NCBI GenBank assembly: GCA_024516155.1
Contig: JAJJXM010000001.1
Location: 434,001 to 498,000, forward strand
Length of the DNA stretch: 64,000 bases
Source of the DNA: Pyronema omphalodes
Taxonomy: Eukaryota > Ascomycota > Pezizomycetes > Pezizales > Pyronemataceae
Direction of reading: 5' to 3'
In this document: positions 1 to 8,561 of the stretch, one piece after another
How the letters are laid out: each line of letters starts with the position of its first letter
Position numbering within the stretch: position 1 is the first letter of the stretch
Program-made: the position numbers and the translations under genes
The notes under the pieces: generated by a model
What the model was told of the DNA's origin: nothing
The model's database searches: none
What the model saw: only the letters and a program-made list of their open reading frames with translations

Positions 1-80
1 TCTCAACGCCTGAACCAGCGAATGCAAAATAATCATTTCCCCGGATCCGAAAATCAGAAACTCCAACGATTTGCGACACA

Positions 81-1200
81 CACGCTTTGATATAAATGTT
101 CGTTCACGGTTCGCGGGTGTGGATTATGCATCGTGGATTATGCATTGGGAATTCGGGGCTATTCTTAGGGTCATCGCTTGATACACGATCGCCCTTCAGT
201 CGTTCATCCGCTTTGTGTGTATTTATTGTAATAATGTGGATATGTGAGGGAGAAGCGAGGATGTGTAAGAAAAGCAAAGATGTGAGGAGAAACGGAATTG
301 TGATAAGGCGAAGCGAAGATGTGTTAAATGTGGAGCGAAGATGTGTTAAATGCGGAGAAAAGATGTGTTAAATGTGAAGCGAGGATGTGTTGATGGAAAG
401 CGAGGATGTGTAAGAGAAGCGAAGATGTGATGTGATGCGAGGCGAGGATGTGTTTCCGGAGGGAAAATCTGTTAGGTCAAGCGAGCATGTGTTGTGGAGC
501 AAAGATGTGAAAGAGAGGCGAAGATGTTTTGGCCATTCGCTTCATTAGTTTCGCTTACTACCGAAAATGAACGCTACTCGCATCAATGAATCGAATTTAT
601 ATCCAGTGTAGATAAGGAACATAATGTTAAACTACAGACAGTATATTGATGGTGATTACTGAACTTACCCTATGAATTATATCAGGAGAATTTATCGTCT
701 GCTGTGTATATACGGCTTTGCGAATCATATCTAGAGGCTTTGAAGCCAGTGGAGTGGAATCTGCGGAGGCTGTATACAGTCAACGGAAATCATAAAGTCA
801 TAGAATACATATGATGCCCTATATAAGCATAACTAATTTTTCTTTTATATGTAGCGTATTATATAGCATTGAGCACGGTCATTACGACGGTTAGGTGACG
901 GAGGGCACGGTGATGTTGGTGATGAGCCAATAAGGCTAATATGGTTTTACAAGTCTGAAGAGGGCTAACAAGGCTATACGTATTATCAACTCTGAGTGAG
1001 CCCGCAAGAAAATAGGTCACTCGTTTATTAAGAAAACAATACTTAAAAATGTATGAAATTCCAGCTTCTAGCATATGCATAATTACCCACTCCTCTGCGT
1101 CTGCCTGCGGCAGAAGCCGACGTGACCGCCCATAATCGTCTTTATCAACCCTCAGCGAGCACGTAGTAATGAATTACTTTATTTCAACCAGAGATGCCTT
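81..1200. repeat. Tandem duplicated unit, copy A (diverged, non-coding)
   Basis: This stretch matches 1357-2430 in the same orientation over its whole length. Shared landmarks are the start near GCTTTGATAT, GTTCGTTCACGGTTCGCGG, the GATGTGTT minisatellite, GGTGATTACTGAACTTACCC, GTGGAGTGGAATCTGCG, and the end at GCACGTAGTAATGAATTA. The offset between copies drifts from 1276 at the left to 1232 at the right because of small indels. Many differences are transitions, with A/T more often in copy A. No convincing coding frame survives in both copies. Confidence 0.85.
240..540. repeat. GCGAAGATGTGTT minisatellite in copy A
   Basis: At least ten imperfect repeats of about 16-24 bases built on the core AGCGAAGATGTGTTAAATG, with the variant GCGAGGATGTGT. 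Spacing is irregular. The array continues the duplicated unit and occurs again at 1510-1700. Confidence 0.8.
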
Positions 1201-1356
1201 ATAAATCCAAAATATGAATTGGTGATGGGGATTGGTGATATGGGCTATTTGAAACTCCTAAATCTTCCAATTCTTTTTTTAAACTATTATTACGTCGTAG
1301 ATCATGATTTACGAATTGATTTTTGATTTGCGGATTGAGTTGCGATTTACAAAGTA

Positions 1357-2430
1357 TACGCTTTGATATCGATGTTCGTTCACGGTTCGCGGTTGTGGAT
1401 TATGCGTTGTGGATATCGTTGGGACATTGCGGCTGTTCTTAGGGTTGTCGCTCATTATTCATCGCTGCAAGGAATATCAAAAAAATAAACAATAAAAAAC
1501 ATAAATTGTAGGTGAAGCGAAGATGCGTAAAAAGCGAGAATGTGTTAATGCAAAGCGAGCATGTGTAAGAGAACAGAAGATGTTTTGATATGAAGCGAAG
1601 ATGTGTTGCGATGAAGCGAACATGTGTTATATGAAGCGAAACCATTATGCGGATCGAGGATGTGTTGTGGTGTGAAGATGTGAAAGGAAAGCGAGGATGT
1701 TTTGACCATTCGCTTCCTTAGTTTCGTTTAATACCGAACTAATTCTGGCACGCATCAATGAACTGAATTTATATCTAGTGTATATAAAGAAGATAATGTT
1801 AGACTACAGTATATCGATGGTGATTACTGAACTTACCCTATGAATGAGTAAAGGTGAATTCACCGTCCGCTGTGTATAGATGTGTATACGACTTTATAAC
1901 TCGTATCCAGAGTCTTTGAAGCTAGTGGAGTGGAATCTGCGAACGCAGTATATAGTCAGCCTAAACTGTAAAGTTATAGAATACATACGATACCCTACAT
2001 AGACATGATTATTTATTTTTTCCGTTATAGCGTATGATATAGCGTTGAGCACGGTCTTTCCGACGGTTAGGTAACGCAGGGCACGGTGGTGTTGGTTATG
2101 GGCTAATAAGGCAAATGTGGGTTTACAAGGCTGAAGAAGGCTAGGCTAACAAGGCTAGAAAGGCTCGATGCGCTTAAAAGCGACGTGACCACACATGATG
2201 GACCCGCTGCTCAACCCAGGGTAAGCCCACAAGAAAAAAAGCCACTTGTTTATTGAGGAAACAATACTTGAAACATCTACGAAATCGCAGATCCTAGCAT
2301 ATACATCATCGCGCCGTCCTTTGCGTTTGCCTGCTACAGAAGCCGACGTGACGACCCATGAACGCCGCTGTTCTTATCAACCCTCGGCGAGCACGTAGTA
2401 ATGAATTATTTTCCTCTAACCAGATGTCCC
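1357..2430. repeat. Tandem duplicated unit, copy B
   Basis: Second copy of the unit at 81-1200; about 150 bases of unrelated AT-rich sequence separate the two. It keeps more C and G at variable sites than copy A (for example CACCGTCCGCTG here against TATCGTCTGCTG in A). That would fit mutation of A by repeat-induced point mutation, but I did not count the classes. It could be a remnant of a mobile element or a subtelomere-like repeat; no terminal repeats or transposase are visible. Confidence 0.85.
1510..1705. repeat. GCGAAGATGTGTT minisatellite in copy B
   Basis: Shorter version of the array at 240-540, with the same AAGCGAAGATGTGTT core repeated about eight times. Both copies hold the array at the same place, so it was present before the unit duplicated, but repeat number has changed since. 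Confidence 0.75.
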
Positions 2431-3265
2431 TAGTGAATCAAGAATAATTTCAACCCCTGGGGTGCACATGATCGACCCCTCTCCTTCCAACGCGTCGTGG
2501 AGGTAGAGCATGAATCTCTCTTGGGGAAATGAAAAACGAGTCACCAGTGCAATAACCCCAAGCCCTAGTGAATCGCACACACAATGCTTCTGAATAGGTT
2601 CTGCTTCCCTGGTTATGCATTCTTGATGTCACGCGAACTGGATCATGACATGCGACATCATCACCACCGCTACGACTACGAATAATGGAAATACACTGAC
2701 GATGAATCTCCTTGAGGGATGCTTTGCTCATTCTTGTTCCTCCTCCTCTTCTTCTTCTCCTCCTTCGACGGAACCTTTCGAGACACTTTTCTGTCTCTTG
2801 TGTAGCTCACTTGAGCATTTCTTTTTCATACGGTCTGTGTCTGCGGGAATGGCTTCGGAGTTCTCGATCGGTTTATGACTTCCTTTCTCGCCTCTTTGGA
2901 GAGTATTATCGCAAGACCTTCCTTCTTTCTGGAGGGTATTACGTCGAGACCTCATGTTTCTTTTTTCCTTCAGTCTCGGTATACGGCGTTAACGGACCGC
3001 TGGCCGTGTCCGGTGGTACACTAGTACCTTATCCAACCAAATGTTTGCGAGGTATGTTATCACTTTATCTTCGCATGATTATATTAGTAGGGTAGCTGAT
3101 TGAAGCCTAGTTACCGATAACAACTACATCTCCTGCCCGGTTCGCTTCCCACACTTGGGGATCTCTTCCTCTTCGCTTGCTCCTCCCTTCCGCGTGGTAT
3201 CACCACTCGTCACCACAACACAAGGCTTTGTTTCTGCTTGAAGGGAAAACTCTAACTACGGATCC
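2431..3265. other. Intergenic stretch with CT-rich promoter-like end
   Basis: No supported gene. A TCC/TTC triplet tract lies at 2738-2765. The last 130 bases, 3125-3255, are strongly pyrimidine-rich and followed by CACAACACAAGG, the usual look of a fungal core promoter and leader, just ahead of the ATG at 3266. Confidence 0.5.
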
Positions 3266-4520
3266 ATGACCAGCTCGAAGGTATGTTGACTAATTCACCT
3301 ATCAACTTGTATTAAGAACATTACTAACCTCATCCCTATCGATAGTGAGCTATTTCACTTGCTTGCCGGCAAGTATAACCAAATTTGGTGCGAAGATAAT
3401 TCAAATTTGAATCTTTCGACGTAAGTTTATTCCGATATCCTTTCTCGTTCATGAAGAATAAACCTAACTCCAGCGGTTTAGTAGTTCTTTACTGAGCACG
3501 ACGAAAGTTAACCCGATGGTCAGTTTGGCTACGAATTTCCTCAATGGTAAGTCTACACAATTGTCGCAAGAGGATTAGAAAGAACATATATTAACAACTT
3601 GTGTAGTTCACGACATTGATAGCACCTGGATCGGCGGTAGCCTCCATGATGAACGTCCAATGTCTGGAGCGTGCAACTCGTCGGATGTACGTTTATTCCA
3701 TAGTCTTGAACAATTTGAAAGAATACGGCTAATATATACCATAGTGTCCTGGTATACACAATCGTTGTTTGGGGCGTCTGAGGCGCCAATCTCAGGAAGG
3801 GCGCCCAGATGACGCCCAATCCATTTCTGTGAGTTTAATATCCTTTCTGTGAAACATCTACAAACAAATCAGCTAACAACTGGTATCAGTGTCTTCTTTC
3901 CTTCCCTTGATTAACGAGCGCCATGCGACTGTTGGACCATGACAATTCTCAACCTGCTAGAGACTTTGGTGCTGTTCCTTGGAGAGATACACGGAACCAG
4001 TACAAACTCTGGATATGGGACCAGTGAGTCTTCTGCTTTCTAGTTCAACCATTCTACAATTAGATAACTAACATGGATACCAGGCAATGACAGCTGTGTC
4101 GGTCTCCAACATAGAGAGATCTGTTGGATTCCATCATGGTTCCACAAAACAAGTAAGTCTTCTATTCTATTTGTTGCGTCGCAATAACACCATGACTAAC
4201 ATGATATCCCAGATGGCGACCTCAAAACACATCTGAAAGATTACCAGATCTTTCGGTGCCTGGTTTTGCCCTTGAAATTTATCGTTCGTTCTTTGATCAC
4301 AAGCTGGTGTCTTCAAACAGCTCGAAGACACAGAAGGAGCTTAGACAGCTGTTTTGTTCGTCTGTCTATGTCACCAAATTTATCCAACGATTGGATTCAC
4401 CCGAGCACTCTTTCCCGGTCACAAATTCGATACAAATGCAACAATTGCAAGCGGTTACTGCTGTTGCTCGTCCTTTCTGTCTGTATCAACTTCTACACAG
4501 ATGCCATATTGTATCCGTAG
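3266..4520 (+). CDS. Intron-dense unrecognised gene, eight exons, one in-frame stop
   Basis: I do not recognise the product. Reading by eye gives exons 3266-3280, 3350-3420, 3482-3546, 3607-3686, 3745-3828, 3890-4023, 4094-4152 and 4213-4520. They are separated by seven introns of 53-70 bases with clear donors (GTATGT, GTAAGT, GTACGT, GTGAGT) and CTAAC/CTAAT branch sites. The exons total 816 bases, exactly 272 codons, starting ATG (MTSSKLFHLLAGKY) and ending ILYP-stop. The frame is open through every junction except for a TGA at 3908-3910 (codon 112) in exon 6. Keeping the frame needs the downstream of two nearby AG acceptors at introns 1, 2 and 6. Either the protein ends at residue 111 and the rest is a spliced 3' UTR, or exon 6 is spliced differently, or this is a recently broken gene. 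Exon 7 has HREICWIPSWFHKT; no signal peptide or known domain is seen. Confidence 0.45.
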
Positions 4521-4600
4521 TGCTACGGATATAATCAAGTTCGATCGTCCACCACCGAAGCGTTCGCAACAGCTGGTAGTCTCTATTCCCTTGTCTGACT
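4513..4600. repeat. Intragenic direct repeat, copy 1, with 8-bp palindrome
   Basis: About 88 bases resemble 4744-4831 at a distance of 231 bases (77 codons, so in frame). The repeat opens with the perfect inverted repeat ATCCGTAG-TG-CTACGGAT. In one frame it encodes IRSATDIIKFDRPPPKR, matching IRSATDIIKFGRRPPKR in copy 2. The stop codon of the preceding exon chain falls inside the palindrome. Confidence 0.8.
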
Positions 4601-4683
4601 CCCTCGTCCTCCGGTTCTCGCCCTTGGAAAATCTCAGTCAACCAGCAAAAACAGCATTTACGACAGTTTAAAAACTCTCTCAA

Positions 4684-5428
4684 ATGCCTGGACCTCCAAG
4701 ACCATTCCCACCCGACAAACCTCCCAGCAAGAAGGAGTCGTTCATCCGTAGTGCTACGGATATAATAAAGTTTGGACGTCGACCACCGAAGCGCACCCCA
4801 CAGCTGGTCATTTCATCTCTTTTGGCCGACGAGGAAACCCTCAACAAGCCAATTATAAAGACGTCCATCTCGCTTCCTGTGGCTATGGCTCGTCAAGCAG
4901 CACAAAATGCTGGCAGCGGTGATGCTTCGGCTAGGTCTTCCGCCAACGCCGTCTCTCATTGGGAGGTGTCCCTCCAGGACCTAATCGACGATGAGGAGTT
5001 CGGAATGCCCCAGATTCCCGACCATCGACATGGACCACCTGGAGCAAGTTTTCCGCTCTGGTGCGCATCGAATTTTCATCCCCGAGGCGGACGAAGAAGT
5101 GGCCCTATCTCGGACCGCAAGTCGCACTTCTTTAACCACTGGACCTCCATCGACCACCTATATCGTGGCACAGCCCCTAACCGATGCAATTGATTCCCCA
5201 CCACCACTGGGTCGGTTTGGGCAGTGGTTCTCGGCAAGTTGGCCGTCTTCTTGTGCTGGAACGACGGAGAAGCGCCGTGACCTAACCCCGAGCTCACAAA
5301 AGGAGGCGATTTCGAAGTCATGGCCTTCTTCTCCACTGAAGCACACATTCAACTTTGGCTTCGAAGAGAACAGGTACTGGATCCGTGTAGCAAAGGGTGA
5401 ACTGTCAATAGCCAACCTTTGGCCATAA
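4684..5428 (+). pseudogene. Internally duplicated ORF with probable frameshift
   Basis: The ATG at 4684 opens a 169-residue frame (start MPGPPRPFPPDKPP) that carries the second IRSATDIIKF repeat and then VSLQDLIDDEEFGMPQIPD. From about 5010 the more protein-like frame is the one that is open from 4991 to 5428: DMDHLEQVFRSGAHRIFIP, then ADEEVALSRT, ending in FGFEENRYWIRVAKGEL. The natural reading is one protein interrupted by a single-base shift near 5000-5030, either true decay, a sequencing error or an unseen intron. In the frame of 4684, codons upstream of it (to about 4354) are open but closed by a TAA at 4669-4671. I do not recognise the family. A polyadenylation-type AT-rich region follows after 5600. 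Confidence 0.4.
4744..4831. repeat. Intragenic direct repeat, copy 2
   Basis: Second copy of the repeat at 4513-4600, inside the ORF that starts at 4684. The palindrome is identical in both copies, while flanking codons differ at both silent and replacement sites. The peptide is therefore conserved better than the DNA, which suggests that this frame was coding at some time. Confidence 0.8.
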
Positions 5429-6759
5429 TACTCCACCGTGGAGCTCGTTGTCGTCGATTAGAAACGGCTATCTTGAGATTTCGTATGAATCGTTGTGTGT
5501 TTGTACTCGCCTTTAGAAACAAGACCTACGGGTTACAATCGCAGAGATACATTGTTTTGTGTTCAAGTGCTGTTACTAATTACTTTCTGTGTGGGTGGGT
5601 TGGGTAGATAGAATGAACATGGAATTTGTTAATAATATATTTTCTTTATATGTGTTTTGCCTTTGTCTTTTTTATTCGTAACACAAGTGATCGCGATGAC
5701 TTTATCAATTTTTCAAAATAATCCAGACTTCGATTATCATCTAATGCAATCGGATTTCACCGCTCACCATGAATCATGCTAAGCTCACGTTTGTCTTTCA
5801 TTTCCGTTGAGAACATCACTCTAACTCTCGACACAGTAACAGAATAAATTGTTAACCATCCAATATCTTAGTTACATTAACTCAGTTCATAGATATCAGA
5901 TACTTCATTCTGGTGTCTATTAAAGATATTTTCTATTCCGATCCGCAGATATATCCAAACCCTTCATTCACTGTCCATTTCCTCAGTCGTATATAGAGAG
6001 TTTATCAGAACGTACAATCAATTAATAACCACAATACTATCGTATACAACGGCCAAACTTCTTCATTCTTTCCTTATTTATCTTCCATTCGTATATTTTT
6101 ACCTTCTCTCTTGTAGAATAACAGGAACCTTATTTGCAGAAAAAGATAACCTGAATTTTGGACATCTGATAACGACTGGCTTTACCGACTTTGTACCTAG
6201 TGCTTTAGGAATTCGATTCTTGTATATTCTTATGGTATTCGGGAAAATTCCGCGGCAATATTTTTCTATAATTGTTTTTACATTTTTCTTTTTCTCGCTT
6301 TACATTTTTGTTCTCCTGGATTTTATTATAGCTATAGTGCGGTACGTTATGGGTAGATGGACTTGTTCTTAATAAGTCTGATAATATTGAATGAAAATAG
6401 CTAAATCTCTGATCCTAAGACAAATCCAATGGCATTCTTCGGCTAACGTGATTTTGCAAGCGAGATGTGATTCATCTGTCTCCCACATCCCTACTTTTTC
6501 TCCTTTCTCACAGGGTACAATCACGTGAGTTAAGGCAAAAAAATATGTAGTCTAACGTAGCCTTCAATAGCCTGAACCTCGGCTGCGAAAATCGAACAGA
6601 GATTAAACATCAAAGAGGTCAACAATGATTTTCACGAATTCTTGATGACGATTTTTTAAACTTTAAAAAGTTAATTGATATGTCGTTATAGTATCATTAT
6701 AAAAAACTCCCGTGCCCATGCATTACAAAAATTCCAGCTATTAATCATGATATCCTCGC
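5429..6759. other. AT-rich intergenic region
   Basis: No gene seen. The sequence is AT-rich with many stops in all frames. It probably holds the 3' ends of the genes on either side (convergent arrangement). Confidence 0.6.
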
Positions 6760-7052
6760 TTAGTTTCCAAGTCCAAGAGCGTTCTTGGCCTTGTCAACGA
6801 TAGTGTCCTTCTCGCGACGGGACTTGTCGAATCCCTCCTGAGTAGAGGACTTAGAAGAGTCGGGCTGCATCTCGCCAACGGCACCTGTTATTATGTTAGG
6901 AGGATGTTATGAGGTGGAGTTTAGAGACGATGCTTACGGTCGGCAGTGGTGGTGATGTTCTCCTTGGCCTTGTCGATGGTGGACTTGGAGGAGTCGGGAG
7001 TAATCTTCTCCTCGACACGGTCGGAAAAGGGCTTGCGGAGAGAGTCAGACAT
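6760..7052 (-). CDS. HSP12: Hsp9/Hsp12-family small stress protein
   Basis: Exons 7052-6938 and 6884-6760 (intron 6937-6885, GTAAGC...CAG) give 79 residues. The sequence begins MSDSLRKPFSDRVEEKITPD and has the family's repeated P-D-S-S-K-S motif twice (residues about 20-25 and 46-51), then RREKDTIVDKAKNALGLGN. The protein is small, very polar, lacks cysteine and has no membrane segment. In yeast, Hsp12 is disordered in water and folds into amphipathic helices on membranes, protecting the plasma membrane in heat, salt and stationary phase. The start is the only ATG matching the conserved MSD N terminus. Upstream on its strand are two TGACGT sites (7290-7295 and 7340-7345) that could bind ATF/CREB-type factors; I saw no AGGGG stress element. 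Confidence 0.93.
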
Positions 7053-8561
7053 TTTGCTAATTTATATGTTAGTAAACAATCATTGAAATATTTGAAGGAG
7101 CATTGGGAGCATACGTTGAAGTTTTGGAGTTTAAAAGTTGAAAGTTTTGAGATTTGTTGTGTTCTAGTGAAGATTGTTTGAGTGTTGTGTGATGAGGATT
7201 ATTATTTCCGAGGGAATTTCTCTCAATTTATCTTCAAAATTTTCAACGCTGAGCTCTTGATACAAGAGCAACATAACATCATGATCCTATGACGTCGTGG
7301 TGGAGACGCGCCGAGAAAACCATGGGGAATCACTCGTAATGACGTAGTTTGACGCGCTAATACACGATCGCGTTAGTCAAACACTAACAACCAGGACTCG
7401 CGACTGCGCGACCTTGGACACGGTGAAAGCACACGCAGTTTCCAGGCATCGATATATCACATGAAAGGGAAAGATGAATTAAATTAATAGATGACGATGA
7501 AGATGGCTCGTTGGTAATTGTGTGGGTTCTGCCGGCAAAAATGTCTCCCGAAAATAAACCAGTGCGTTCTACCGAAAGCGGCGAATTGTTGGATGGGGTT
7601 AATGAGGAATAGCCAGAATTATATGATAGCGTAAGGACCTTCTATGGTACCTTTGTAACAGATACTTGAATTTTCTTATACGTATTTTTTGAGATATCTG
7701 CAGAGTATATGAGTAATTACAGTACATAATATTCAGCACACACTGGTTTGAAACAAGTAATCTCGTAATTCTGTAGTTATTAGCTATATGCTTATTAAAT
7801 TTCTATAACATACTGTCTTCTCTAATAACAGTAAACTATTTAAAAGTTTTGAAATATGCCAGTCTTCTTGCAATGCGAACCAGAATGGTGACTGATGGAT
7901 GAAATGCTGGAATTGTGTCCGCAACGACGGAGAGTAAGTACTCGTAATAATCACCATAGATACATAGAATGTGCAATTTGCATATTAAATACGTATTAAC
8001 GTGCACTGTTCATGTGAGGTAAGTTAGTACATACCGTAATCGTGCACTCTCTTGTATTTGAAAGAGCCGTGAAAACAAAGAAGATGCACTTCGTGTAACC
8101 AAACAACCGTAGCCCCTCGCCTTATCCTTTGATAGCTTTTAAATATATGGTTTACGACAAATTGTACTGTTATAAAATTTACCGAAGTTACCTGTGTATA
8201 AGGGGATGAAGGGAGCGTACATGCGTATATTTTTATGAAATTCAGGGCGTTCTTTGTTTGTTAGCTCTAACACACGCCCGAACTGGTGCACATCCGAAAC
8301 GCTAGAGTAACGTAGAACACGCTAGCAGCCACTCTAGAGCACCGTATTTCAGCCCTGTGTCACTCCCCACCTTTGTCCCTCCACCCCACTCCACTAGTGC
8401 CTCCAGGGGAGGTTAGGTTGCAGCAAATCCACCCACGCGTCACGGATTCATCATTCTAAAGCTTCTTACACTCTTTGAAGTCACCTTATCTCAGGGTCTA
8501 CGATTTTCGCCACTTGCCGCTACCAATAGCTCCATAGCATTCCCCAAAAATCGCCTTCGTC
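7053..8561. other. Divergent intergenic region between HSP12 and the orphan repeat protein
   Basis: No ORF of note. It contains TGACGTC at 7290-7296 and TGACGTA at 7340-7346 near HSP12. The right end, 8340-8560, is pyrimidine-rich and leads into the ATG at 8562. Confidence 0.55.

Noticed and set aside
2712..3095. 127-codon frame with a Leu-rich start
   Set aside because: The hydrophobic start comes from a CTCCTCCTC tract; no splice sites or motifs, and it sits in a promoter-like region.
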